From positions 1 to 64,000 of the forward strand of contig NZ_JAAIYA010000029.1 of NCBI RefSeq assembly GCF_010894405.1: DNA of 64,000 nt, read 5' to 3'. The DNA is from Pyxidicoccus caerfyrddinensis. GTDB taxonomy: Bacteria > Myxococcota > Myxococcia > Myxococcales > Myxococcaceae. Below are positions 48,301-53,817 of this stretch, piece by piece. Both the position numbers and the translations under genes were made by a program. Each line of letters begins with the position of its first letter. The stretch's first letter is position 1. Under the pieces are notes generated by a model that saw nothing but the letters and a program-made list of their open reading frames with translations, was not told the origin of the DNA and made no database searches.

Positions 48301-51300
48301 CGACGGAGCCCTCAGGCCGCGTGCTCGAGCTGTTCTACGCGCCACGCGGGCTGGTGGAGCGCGAGACGTACGGCCTGGGCAGCGAAAAGCTGGAGACGAA
48401 GTACACCTACGACAGCGGCGGGTTCCTGAAGTCGGTGGCGAAGGGGCACGGTACCGCCGACAGGAAGGAGTGGGCGTTTGACTATGGGCCGCTGGGCGAA
48501 CTGCGCGGTACGACGGCGCCGGGGCAGGGCACCTTCGCGTATGGGTACGACGCACTCCGGCAGTTGGTGAGCATCCGGCCGCCGGGCAGTGCAGGGGCCC
48601 TGGAGGAATTCAAGTACGACTATCTGGGTCGCAAGGTCTCCCGGAAGCGCGGCGCTTCGGTGTGGGAGACGAAGTGGGTCCAGGGGGCCGCGGAGCGCAC
48701 CAATCCGGACGACGATGTCGTCGTGTCGCTCCCGGATGGCCGGGGTCGTGTCGCGCTGGAGAAGTTCCAGCCGGGGGCCTCGACACAGGCCTACAAGGAC
48801 CTGTCCGAGGTGGCCTACGCATACGACGGGCAGGATGGGCTGCTGCGCGCGAGAGAGAGCCGGGAGGGCCTGGGGGAGGTCGTCAACACCTACGCGTACG
48901 ATGGGCGCCATCGTCTGGAGGAGGGCAACCGCGCTGGCGACCTCGTGAAGTACGAGTACATGTCGGGGAGCGACCAGCTCTACCGGCGGACGTCGCGGCG
49001 CGGGGCCGAGACGGGGCGGGTCGTGGAGTACGGCTACGACACCCTGTCACGCGTGAGCTCGCTGAAGACGTTCAACGGCTCGCTGCTCCAGTCCTCGCGG
49101 CACGTCACCTTCGAGGCGGGTGGCGAGCGTCTGGTCCGGCTCGCGGATGATGGCTCGCAGGGGCAGACGGTGGAGAACCGCTGCTACGACGGCCAGGGTC
49201 GGTTGACGTCGGTTCGTGCCACGACGTTGGCCGCCGAGGTGGGTTGCGCGCAGTCGCCTTCAACGGCGGTGACGTGGTTCCAGTACGAGTACGACGGGCG
49301 GGGTAACCGCAAGAGCGAGCGCTTCCGCGGCACGGCTACGGCCATGGCGGAGCAGTTGACCGAGTACGGCTACGACGCAGCGGATCGACTCACGGGCGTG
49401 CGCTACCCGGCCGACAGCGAGAGCCGGCGGGCCGGAGTGCTGTACCAGCTCTCACCCGAGGGGCTGCGCCTCGGGGAGAAGCGCGTGGCGAACCTGCCGC
49501 CGACGGTCAATCTGGACGAGCGAGGCTTCTACGAAGCGGTGCTGCCGGAGGTGGATTGGGCCTATGGCTACAACGCCACCGGTGTGCTTCAGCAGATCGA
49601 GCACCCGGGCGGTCTGGTCGCGTCGTACACCACGGATGGCTCGGGGCGCATGACGGGGGAGCAGATCGCGAACGGGCCGGAGACGAAGTACGGCTGGGAC
49701 GCGGCGGGACGGCTGACACACGTGGAGCAGCCGGCGGGGGGGGGCGGAGGCGGAGCGGGGGTTACCCAGACGAAGTACCGGTACGGCTTCGACGGGCTGC
49801 GCCGCTTCAGGCAGGTGGGAAGCAATTCCGCCACGGAGTACCTGTGGGACAGCTCGGGGCTGGTGGAGGAGCGCACGGGGACCAGCCGGTTGCTCTACGA
49901 GAGCCTGGGGAGCCAGGTGGTATCCGCCGGTGGTGAGCGCGTACTGCACGACGGGCTGGGCAGCGCGGTGGGGCGGATGACGGCGGGTGGCCTCGTGTCG
50001 TATCGGTACGACGCCTGGGGTGGCTACCGCGAGGGGAGTGGGCCTGGAGCGGGTGAGCCGAGCGTTGGCTACACCGGCCATGGTTTCGACGCCGATACGG
50101 GCCTGGTCTACGCACAGCAGCGCTGGTACTCGCCGAAGTTGGGGCGCTTCCTGAGCGCGGACCCGGTGGGCCCGGCGGCGTATCTGGACAACCCGACCGG
50201 CATTCAGCCCTGGCTGTATGCCAATGCGAACCCGATGCGGTACACGGACCCGACGGGTGAGCTGTTCGTCGAGGGGGGCGCATCGGAAGAGCGCTTCTAC
50301 GCAGCCAACCGTAAGATCCGGGAGAGCTGTGCCGCGGGAAGTGTGAACGATTGCCGCTTCATGAAGGTGCAGCTCGCCGTTGCGACTGCCCCGCTTGGTG
50401 GCATAGGGGTCGAGGCCCTCGCAACGTATGCCGTCGGACGCGCTGTCCTGGCCGGCCTGTTCGCCATCGGAACAGTATCGACGGTCGACAATGCTCTCCA
50501 ATGCTCGGGAGCCCGGAGCGGGTTGCTCGGGGTGGACGACGACAATCCGGACGCCTGCTTTGATACCGCGCTCGACAGCGCGTTCTTGGTCGGTGGGTTC
50601 GTCAAGGCGCGAGGCTCCCGGTGGTTGGGGGGCGCTTTCCGCCCGCGGCAGGGCCTGACCGGCGAGATACTTCCGCCCGAGCCGGGTTTCCGGCCTCACC
50701 TGCCGTCCGGGCCGCGCGCTCGGCGCCCGTCGGAAGAAATCCTCGACTTCGTGGAGACGGCACCCGGAGTCTGGGGCCCGGCGCCGATTCGTCCGCTCCT
50801 CGCGTCCGGGCAGTCGCCGCGGCTCGAACTGCCAGCGGGTGCTCCGGTGCGGACCGGGCCTCTGGTCACTCCACCCCCCGTTCCTCCACGCGCCTATCTA
50901 CCGGCTGTCACTCCTGAAACGGCGGCGGCTGAAGAGGAACTGTGGTTCCGGACCTTCCTGCCGGTCTGGCTCAAGTGGAGAGCCGTGGACGCCAAAATCC
51001 CGAAGGCCGCGCTGCCGAGCAAGAAGGCTGTCTTTGAAGGAGCACAGAACGATCTGCAGGGGCCCGTCTTCGTCGACCGGAGTCACAATCCACCTGCGGA
51101 CGCGTGGAGGTTGCCAGCGGTGAACCGGGAGAACGCCCCTCCCGGTGCGTGCGCGATGCCGCATGCCGCCCAGCGTTGCCTGCAGATGTCGGTCGCCCCC
51201 AACACGATTCATACGACTCGGGGAGGCTTTGGTTATTGGAAGGACAATATCGACCAGGCGAAGACGGGCTTCTTCTTCAAGTCGACGTGCAGGAACTGCG

Positions 51301-51473
51301 GTGAGATCTATGCGCTGAATCCGACCCTACGCCCCACGGCGACCCTGCCACCTGGAGTCTCCGATACGCTGGGTCCAAACGTTCACGAGAAGTTCACCGT
51401 TCCCCAGCATTGGGAAGCCCGCCTGGAAGCAATCTTCCAGGCGACGCTAGCGTCTGGGAAGGTGCCGCCATGA
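36345..51473 (+). CDS. RHS-repeat polymorphic toxin lipoprotein, about 5,042 aa
   Basis: The ATG overlaps the stop of parvulin C. The leader ends VALAGC (Cys18), so the protein is predicted to be a Sec-exported lipoprotein, unlike most RHS toxins, which lack signal peptides. Order: tandem Ig-like domains with TPP starts (46-866); an Ala-Asp-Gly linker (867-929); more Ig and a Big_5-like domain (to about 1305); a carboxypeptidase regulatory-like domain (1310-1366); a long poorly defined region with two further Asp/Gly linkers and scattered Cys (1370-2725); a DUF6531-like opening of the RHS barrel (about 2730-2810); YD/RHS repeats (YDSLGRL, YDAFGRP and others; about 2985-4520); the RHS-associated core (YRYDAWGGYREG to DPTGELF, about 4530-4640); and a variable C-terminal tip of about 400 residues. 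RHS shells encapsulate a C-terminal toxin. A SUKH-3 immunity gene follows immediately. The toxin activity is not identified. Confidence 0.92.
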   Translation: MIRHVAVVGMLFVALAGCGRSPEPGSAGVAPVGQQRAAVVTTDVTPPAITFGTAQDAVLAPPVTLTWSISDENDTTYDAWLDGVPVRSGVQVSQQGRHVLVVQATDAVGLTSLATLRFFADTAPPVVIVSGVIDGQVENAASFTPVISASDYNGVILAMTLNGQPYTSGTPVTAEGLYTLYIQATDGAGRVTTRVVGFVLDRTPPAFSIGDKPWDYATNVPFFATWSTSDLTSTQTEAWLDGVPVGPGPFVQDEGWHTLTLQATDAVGLTTTRVWRIFIDTQPPVITVSGVQDGDVLDVASVAPGFTATDNDLALYPPGVTATLDDDAFSGGTPLVDEKDYVLRVTATDRAGNVATHPDVRFAIDRTAPRFEVTGLELLRSRTPYVIVYSIVEPHLETWTARVDGVDYVSGTAVAAPGTHLFRLEARDKAGHVSLLERAFTLDQTAPSLVVTGVPSLTRAETVTPVFSATDDGPGPITFAGRLDGTTEVLSGEPVAVSVGAHELVVTATDDVGNEAREVIAFTVDRTPPEISISGATAGQVRGGSFTLSYTVQDEHPGPPASAKLGTQDFVSGSTVSDEGAYTLVVTALDGAGNEAQASVSFTVDLTAPVVERVSPEDDVHVKAESVEVVLEVTDNLSQVTVRSGATTFERGADGKHRATFPLVEGANVIDVEVMDQADHVTSHRVTVFRDMTAPELVVAEPEEGERIREAQVTVSGTAADLSPPVTVTVGSTSVQADSLGNYSLTAPLVPGANTLTVTATDALGNSVSVARGVRSNIVLPTLSVSTPSDGATVTTEQVTVSGTAAPGGDNDPENAVIVSIGETAVPLDGQAFTANIPLDLGLNTLTITATDRYGLVRTQTRTVTRAEPPPDAGSPDAGTADAGTADAGTADAGAPRDAGTADAGAPRDAGTGGGTSDAGPVASVDAGSGTPESSPVLVVELPEEQGVFGGNHVVVSGRVEGGKLPLRVTVAGVNVPTLGRDFTGSLVLNGDGEHRLQLQVTDALGRTATAQRTVVMDRTAPILTITDPSSSPAVVFASPYRIRGTVGEPHLVSLTINGEPVQPLAGQFSHAVELAKGEGAQTSVSIVARDVVGHVTERTLVLQAQATWPVVRIISPVEGSEAPGADIPVVVEVDSLRTVTVRVGTGQATRIGETNRYEVAHYGLDLGDNTIVAVATDDTGMSSSASVRVRYRDALKEPLAVTGVVPRPGEQDVEPDALISLAFNKPIRVEDLDARIKVKAEGQSEPLAGGFSVAPGAQTVTFIARAPLPEGTRLRVEVSGLQAAGSPDAGSVGMTAPFSSDFSVRRPLTRVRGIVTDADFRPLSGVSVTLEALGLSTVTGPDGNWALFAPHGGQMVVRYEGGITSDGRTLPTVRRRLVVTEGGDTQDLPLPLTPVDLTSAQLVDALSTSTLDFSGRHPGLSVELTEAGGLSFADGRTHGVVTATEVPSYALPVPMEGRAALAALWQVGPAGLRLDKSATLRMPNLTGLPLGHHALLLAYDAHAHVLERVGFGRVVPGGPGQTLIVSTQPLVMRSVEFLGYMPLTDAQNEAVAAALGTGGGSPTDGGLGLRTPPGSRGPAIPAWKHLLSAFTIGEAHAQLGGTFYGGYSALDTMLNNSVPAALMGSVRAPLERQLALQLRQPAETDFGAAASKLVALPYTLALDFSARFESADPFDQQNPERVRLVMEAKGPGGEVLTPPEGESWTTEEQEGEAALAPNVRLPLGTSELTLTAYSRSSHRVLKLEAELKLEADGGTPDAGPSTGDGGAGEDGGTSQPDAGVPVRLTLRKTVDTFNEADDEAVHSPVRFRGLRVSVTGPGSGYAAVTGDTGGYGMPIVSLGGESMGIACTEVPTGPRLVERVGADGVVHYEPTLNQFPVCSQTFWVYPGRSTRADILVDVRMLHGSLTFMGRDGGALEGTCVGSEEPAEVDPKTGDYVRIAAEDVKKTEVHFFREDDLVHPIATFTTGKPNEPAECAQGGVFEQGLPHGYYARVRTGPAANIRRMARERCRELEKTLATDAGLGDGGSDDPDWVYYQANCQDNRTNYLRLNPGERLVVFAVNHATGYAGMRTITVPALNRVQRREDGTCPLDEASGPLKVDEYGETLTLSRCTQTELGIPADLSLYPPELDVRVSRRTTPEGVLVAPTPSLIRHGGAATTRDDFLQVSTHWRVRQTLESDLDAGTDGGSDAGTDAGVDAGPPRLDAGLPDGGFDVDFWCQDAGTLPDGGACAPGAIRDWGTPGQALEVFCSELPEGSAQRVLGQCAAGSARVVDVPAGVPPLAGRIVRVTGTSVEEPAVVSFAVRPGRHTATVQAALTYENDAGQPVVVGALPRANYYLHVVGHPVLDRDENDDGFLQPSEQSSKPPDFADGVLRPEDPVVSGLPRFAVGLKNVYRSREADGTALERYDLAREHEFRVLQMGPATVTAHTGTDLPDAGLPGRVLTDEARPSASEDDLAYDFLMQQYEEPDEPGRAGTLSGEYTLRLGTDDFGIECPVKVDEANKQISGTCAGEYLPEVLSAGDILYFELYLSGNADNVLYRFNFHGISPRTDYVTAGGTDTVEKSLASAPAPTSLAAADSNRPISEKAVAYFAVEPEHLTKGWIEICETTQCTDQTRLKRARLDVEEVTARDPKDPSKLIKRLAFKVTEESGRAGALYQFDKPGANNARRFAMTLPNDVGTMMGADRRANVLVLKTQQDALFSWMTPPPPRTSELGEPVGRYTFVNARAVGQTKVDGINLAGGHLALSYEDFSIPQFGEQVRFVRTYNNQSNVIGPTGTGWMHEYEGFVFEEELGRYTVVLGGQSYDFPGCATIERDTRTASECHTDKSHGGKLRIGVKEGGAPDVEFTSQEGVRYQFNRLSKISADEGRRRWVLTRYASGQEMPEDPQKPDKGWTLISHVGDTDRVERVQREPGLLTLVFTYKPILPKRDVLGNAQPSLYADRLKLKARTEELELLSEVGVYFRHQVPGDLANLDTSDALHRVRFTHDAQGNLVRAERPTGLPRQAWVYEYAKLPEGVSGYARWRIANELRTVRYQLTKHPFPEPDEDDALEFFDQWVTTYASSGASKTFAHVQEREVIDSVVLSGQGPDPLKVVYAPGTTHRTVTWPDGVKVEYVLNGYGSVKSRTVGSLDPETTEWREEQISPKTIKLPTSLKLEYAVNASHHLERVTVKELPPPNGADGGVPGVGVNTALVERQYTDDVSKRFGLANVSTIPGPSGANTVTTQLTPQGTLENVTVRDATHTEVYDSGSRTYDTEGKGTLQNAVDALQQTVEYLEPSAFGLPQVVKVTLPTANSTALRTLTRRLVFDRYGRVISSTDEETGAVQEWTYDSLGRLLRHKVKGEPDQEWLYTYEPANRFLKITETMPAVQHSRTIETKEETAGEHAGVTVLEKVRFGKMRADESWPEALRVTYLRNGRQESTVDALNVRREYEYDDAGRLTGVKITNAGDTTGPAAETYEVKYEDLDADGNPRRIIDHNGLVTKVGYDAFGRPVYWDYTGADGMSARETEESYRDFSGQVTSHAFGGLTLKHVLAMHPDPLGRITSTQSVGLPGGVFTNATYDAMGRITSRSDTVMGSSETFEYKDALGRLTYYSRTTQSGATTLKLEETREYHDARDTNGRRKVIIVRTIPAAGSPTRTEQLEQEIDAADRVMKETTRVHGVQASTLYVYNARGNVTSVTTPTNETTVFHYDSAGNLVKREEPGNADAPAAITEFVVDPGWRVSHTQGPRTDDVWEFQYDAFGQLTSRKLLTTSTNTLGATWTHEYGVKAAKGFDGTVPDSAEVETDPLNRKTYRFFNARHQLLKEVREDKGVAPESQNTLTTVLAYDGPWLRKRVMTEATAGAQGTAWVTTLEREDIDDRGRSRKVREHWTGSVASSAHDYEYITESPWNGRTVNVVQRGTTSVSVRQQDFTLEVDSLGNLIRRTQGGLTDEWSYDADGQLVMAAPAGTAEMVNTYDEGLLVRRTLGTESTEFEYRLDGQLRKATEPSGRVLELFYAPRGLVERETYGLGSEKLETKYTYDSGGFLKSVAKGHGTADRKEWAFDYGPLGELRGTTAPGQGTFAYGYDALRQLVSIRPPGSAGALEEFKYDYLGRKVSRKRGASVWETKWVQGAAERTNPDDDVVVSLPDGRGRVALEKFQPGASTQAYKDLSEVAYAYDGQDGLLRARESREGLGEVVNTYAYDGRHRLEEGNRAGDLVKYEYMSGSDQLYRRTSRRGAETGRVVEYGYDTLSRVSSLKTFNGSLLQSSRHVTFEAGGERLVRLADDGSQGQTVENRCYDGQGRLTSVRATTLAAEVGCAQSPSTAVTWFQYEYDGRGNRKSERFRGTATAMAEQLTEYGYDAADRLTGVRYPADSESRRAGVLYQLSPEGLRLGEKRVANLPPTVNLDERGFYEAVLPEVDWAYGYNATGVLQQIEHPGGLVASYTTDGSGRMTGEQIANGPETKYGWDAAGRLTHVEQPAGGGGGGAGVTQTKYRYGFDGLRRFRQVGSNSATEYLWDSSGLVEERTGTSRLLYESLGSQVVSAGGERVLHDGLGSAVGRMTAGGLVSYRYDAWGGYREGSGPGAGEPSVGYTGHGFDADTGLVYAQQRWYSPKLGRFLSADPVGPAAYLDNPTGIQPWLYANANPMRYTDPTGELFVEGGASEERFYAANRKIRESCAAGSVNDCRFMKVQLAVATAPLGGIGVEALATYAVGRAVLAGLFAIGTVSTVDNALQCSGARSGLLGVDDDNPDACFDTALDSAFLVGGFVKARGSRWLGGAFRPRQGLTGEILPPEPGFRPHLPSGPRARRPSEEILDFVETAPGVWGPAPIRPLLASGQSPRLELPAGAPVRTGPLVTPPPVPPRAYLPAVTPETAAAEEELWFRTFLPVWLKWRAVDAKIPKAALPSKKAVFEGAQNDLQGPVFVDRSHNPPADAWRLPAVNRENAPPGACAMPHAAQRCLQMSVAPNTIHTTRGGFGYWKDNIDQAKTGFFFKSTCRNCGEIYALNPTLRPTATLPPGVSDTLGPNVHEKFTVPQHWEARLEAIFQATLASGKVPP
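38944..39130 (+). repeat. Asp-Ala-Gly linker with a 33-bp tandem repeat
   Basis: This part of the RHS gene encodes a run of P/T-A-D-A-G units, a flexible linker common in myxobacterial secreted proteins. Within it a 33-bp unit is repeated exactly at 39012-39044 and 39045-39077 (peptide TADAGAPRDAG). Copy number could vary without shifting frame. Similar but shorter linkers occur at 41610-41690 and 42885-42985. Confidence 0.8.
49736..49744 (+). repeat. Nine-G homopolymer inside the RHS coding region
   Basis: Nine consecutive G residues lie in a Gly-rich loop (PAGGGGGGAG), about 190 bases before the RHS core motif and 530 bases before the toxin tip. A one-base slip here would truncate the protein before the toxin module. 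In this assembly the frame is intact. Confidence 0.8.
50275..51470 (+). other. Variable C-terminal toxin module of the RHS protein
   Basis: The module starts just after the DPTGELF motif that ends the RHS core. Residues 4645-4770 hold a hydrophobic pre-toxin segment (two Ala/Gly-rich helices), 4775-4860 a Pro-rich linker, and the last 170 or so a compact domain of no family I recognise. In the last domain His4940 (MPHAAQRC) and Cys4982/Cys4985 (CRNCGEIY) could be zinc ligands; their spacing resembles cytidine-deaminase-like toxins, but the usual catalytic Glu after the His is absent. The module is poorer in GC than the rest of the gene and contains a CTA codon, which fits exchange of toxin tips between strains. 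Confidence 0.6.
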
Positions 51474-51970
51474 CCGGAGTCATTGGAAACCCGGGTGAGG
51501 ACGTATTGAAGCTCCTGCGTGAGGCGGGCTGGGCACCCGAACGCGACGTTCCGGCCGAGGAGGCACGAGCGGCTCTGTCGCGGGCGGGTATCACTCTCCA
51601 CCCAGCCGCCGAACGCGTGCTCAGGTCTCTCGGTGGGTTGACCCTTCGCACCCAGGAGCTCAGGTCGCTCCAGTTTGATGCGTTGAACGCCTTGAACCAG
51701 ATGGACGAGGAGCTTCTGCCCTATGTCAGGCGGTACTTCACGGAGTCCGCCTGTCCGGTTGCGTTTGGAAATGACATGATCTTCTTCATGTCAGAGGACG
51801 GAAGGTGGATGGCACTGCACGACCAGTGGCTTGTGTATTACTTGCTTCCTGGGCTGGATGCGGTGCTGCGGTTCTCTTTATTCGTCGAGAATGAGCTGGG
51901 GCAGATGACCTCACTCGAGGGCGACATGGTTCCGCCAGGATATCGGCCTGAATCATGGATCATCGAATGA
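51470..51970 (+). CDS. SUKH-3 family immunity protein
   Basis: A 166-residue cytoplasmic protein whose ATG overlaps the RHS stop codon. It has the SUKH-3 signature: an LLREAGWAPERDV opening, then AERVLRSLGGLTLRT, with a later FFMSEDGRWMALHDQW hydrophobic beta region and an aromatic core. SUKH proteins are immunity proteins encoded next to polymorphic toxins, often nucleases or deaminases, and should bind and neutralise the adjacent RHS tip. An upstream in-frame start at 51410 would lie inside the toxin gene and is rejected. Base composition is lower in GC than the neighbours and it contains a TTA codon, so it probably moved together with the toxin tip. It is the last gene of the apparent operon. 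Confidence 0.88.
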   Translation: MTGVIGNPGEDVLKLLREAGWAPERDVPAEEARAALSRAGITLHPAAERVLRSLGGLTLRTQELRSLQFDALNALNQMDEELLPYVRRYFTESACPVAFGNDMIFFMSEDGRWMALHDQWLVYYLLPGLDAVLRFSLFVENELGQMTSLEGDMVPPGYRPESWIIE

Positions 51971-52258
51971 GGTTGTTGGGCAGCGCCTTCCTGGGGCTGA
52001 GCCCTGAACGCATGCCTCACAGGGGACACTCTGACGATGAGGCCCGCGGACGTCTGGTCGGCGCACGTCGAGCGGATTCAGGCGCTATGATGCTGATCTC
52101 CGCGACGCTCGCGGGGGCGTTCGGGCCGCCGCACCCGGGAGCCACCATCGCGCTCGTCGTGAAGCTGCTGACGACCCGGCTGGACGACTGTCACGGGTCG
52201 CCTGGGCGCTCGCCTTCTTCTTCGTGCCCGTGACACGGGTGAGGTCAGAGCAGGCCCG
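51971..52258 (+). pseudogene. Possible relic of a small membrane protein; otherwise empty gap
   Basis: No intact gene fits here. A short frame from the ATG at 52037 begins plausibly (MRPADVWSAHVERIQAL) and stops after 17 codons. A second frame nearby encodes a hydrophobic stretch (RVAWALAFFFVPV) around 52190-52235. Together these look like pieces of one small gene broken by frameshifts, perhaps an orphan immunity or accessory gene, but the family is not recognisable. A continuous frame at 51955-52233 has no good start and reads as unlikely protein. Confidence 0.25.
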
Positions 52259-52279
52259 CCGCGGCGAGTGTTGCCGCGG
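52259..52279 (-). terminator. Hairpin downstream of the kelch lipoprotein gene
   Basis: CCGCGGC and GCCGCGG pair around a 7-base loop, 20 bases past the stop of the minus-strand kelch gene. No T run follows, so it is a weak terminator candidate. It could also help separate this gene from the convergent large operon. Confidence 0.4.
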
Positions 52280-52299
52280 CGAGGCCTCTCAGCCGGCAC

Positions 52300-53784
52300 T
52301 CAGCACATCAAGTTGCACTGCGAATCCTCGTAGCAGCCTCCACAGCAATTGACCTTGCCCAGCGGGCATTGCGTGGGACAGGTGCCGCAGTCGACCGTCG
52401 TCGAGCCGCACGTGTCCGCGGGCTGGATGCCACAGCGGCCCTGAGCGCACGGATTGGTCGCGGGGCACTGGGACTGGCACTGGTTCGTCGCCCAATTGCA
52501 AATCTCCCCGGAGGCGCAGTTCTCCCCGCAGTCGAGACTGCCGCCGCAGGTGTCGGGGATGTTCCCGCACTGGCCCACGGCGCACACCGTCTTGGCCGCG
52601 CAGCCCGAGTAGAGCTCGGGCGCCAGGCGTGCCGGCGTTCCCCCATCGGTCGGCGCCGTCCATCCGCCGCTGGCGAGCATCGGGTCCGAGGTGCCCACCA
52701 GGGTCGCCCGGACATCCTGGCGCGGCTGGCCGAGCTGGGGCTCCGTGTACCAGTTGCCGTTCGTGTTGTACCGCTCCACCGTCGCAATCGGCGTGCCCTG
52801 GGTGGGATGCACGCCGCCCACGATGCGCACGGCGCCATTGCCCAGCATCACGGCCTGGTGCCCCTTGCGAGCCACGCTCGGGTTGGACATGGTGAACCAG
52901 ACGTTGTTGCCCGGCAGATACCGGTAGGCAAGGGGAACCGGCCCCCCGTTATTCCAGTTGGCGCCCACCACCACCACTTCGACGTTGGGACTGGCACGCA
53001 CGGTGGCGGTGTGGCCGGCCGAGAGCGTCACGGGGCTGTTGGCCGTGCGCGCCCAGGTGTTGGTGCTGGGGTTGTACAGCTCATGCTCCTTGCGGTTGCC
53101 CAGCACCAGAACCCGACCGTCCGGCAGCAGCGTGGCCGAATGGCTGGAGTAGGCAAAGGAAGGCGCCGCGGTGGCCGTCCACGTCCCGGTCGCCGGGTCG
53201 AAGAGCTCAGCCGAGGCGAGCCCCTGCGCCGTGGTGGGGTTATCCCCGCCGATGACCAGCACCTTGCCGTTGGCCAGCAGTGTCTGGGTATGCCGCGCGC
53301 GGGCCGTGCCCATCGATGCGACGGGGGTCCACTGCCCGGAGGTGGGGGTGAAGAGCTCCGCGCTCGTCCAGTCGCCATTCGCGGTGATGCCGCCCGACAC
53401 CAGCACGCGCCCGTCCTGCAGGCGCGTGGCGGCGTGGTCGTAGCGGCCCACGTTCATCTGGCCCGTGGCCGTCCAGGTCGTGCTCGGCGATGCGTAGGTG
53501 AACAACTCCGCCTGGCGGGTGCCGCCCGGGCTGCCATGGGTCGTGCCGCCAGCGAGCAGGACACGGCCGTCCGCAAGTGCCGTCTGGGTGGCGCTCGTCC
53601 GCACCAGCACCGGAGTCTGCGCCGTGCTGAGTGAGGCCTGCTGTGTTCCCAGCACGTGCTCGCTCTGAGGCGGGGAGGAGGTGGCGGCCTTGGGGGCTTC
53701 CTCCTTCGGACCCTGGGTACACGCCACCATCACGGCCGCGAGCAACGCCGCGACCACGTTCCCCCTTGGACTCTGCTGAAGCAC
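52300..53784 (-). CDS. Kelch-repeat beta-propeller lipoprotein with Cys-rich C-terminus
   Basis: A 494-residue protein starting at the GTG at 53784, chosen because GGGAGGA lies about five bases upstream and the leader ends VMVAC (Cys22), a usable lipobox. Residues about 60-385 hold six or seven kelch-type blades, each with the form H/S-A-x-x-L-x-D-G-R-V-L-V-x-G-G followed by A-E-L-F/Y-x-P-x-x-x-x-W. The last 100 residues carry over fifteen Cys in short repeats (CGGSLDCGENC and similar), probably disulphide-bonded. Kelch propellers bind partners or sugars; some belong to galactose-oxidase-like enzymes, but I see no copper-site residues to support oxidase activity. It is convergent with the big operon, is the last gene before tRNA-Sec, and so is counted as island cargo. 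Probably an outer-membrane surface lipoprotein. Confidence 0.85.
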   Translation of the reverse strand: MLQQSPRGNVVAALLAAVMVACTQGPKEEAPKAATSSPPQSEHVLGTQQASLSTAQTPVLVRTSATQTALADGRVLLAGGTTHGSPGGTRQAELFTYASPSTTWTATGQMNVGRYDHAATRLQDGRVLVSGGITANGDWTSAELFTPTSGQWTPVASMGTARARHTQTLLANGKVLVIGGDNPTTAQGLASAELFDPATGTWTATAAPSFAYSSHSATLLPDGRVLVLGNRKEHELYNPSTNTWARTANSPVTLSAGHTATVRASPNVEVVVVGANWNNGGPVPLAYRYLPGNNVWFTMSNPSVARKGHQAVMLGNGAVRIVGGVHPTQGTPIATVERYNTNGNWYTEPQLGQPRQDVRATLVGTSDPMLASGGWTAPTDGGTPARLAPELYSGCAAKTVCAVGQCGNIPDTCGGSLDCGENCASGEICNWATNQCQSQCPATNPCAQGRCGIQPADTCGSTTVDCGTCPTQCPLGKVNCCGGCYEDSQCNLMC

Positions 53785-53792
53785 ACATCCTC

Positions 53793-53817
53793 CCTATGAC
53801 CTACGCGAGCGCATAGG
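53793..53817. promoter_or_regulatory. Inverted repeat upstream of the kelch gene
   Basis: CCTATG and CATAGG face each other across 13 bases, just upstream of the kelch ribosome binding site. It could be an operator or a leader hairpin. The remaining gap to 53946 has no coding frame and no other clear signal. Confidence 0.3.

Noticed and set aside
51955..52233. A 92-codon plus-strand frame after the SUKH-3 gene
   Set aside because: It overlaps the end of the immunity gene, has no binding site and reads as unlikely protein; I list the gap as a possible relic instead.
52369..53634. A 421-codon plus-strand frame opposite the kelch gene
   Set aside because: The minus strand has kelch repeats, a lipobox and a ribosome binding site; the plus-strand product is Arg/Gly/His-rich without features.
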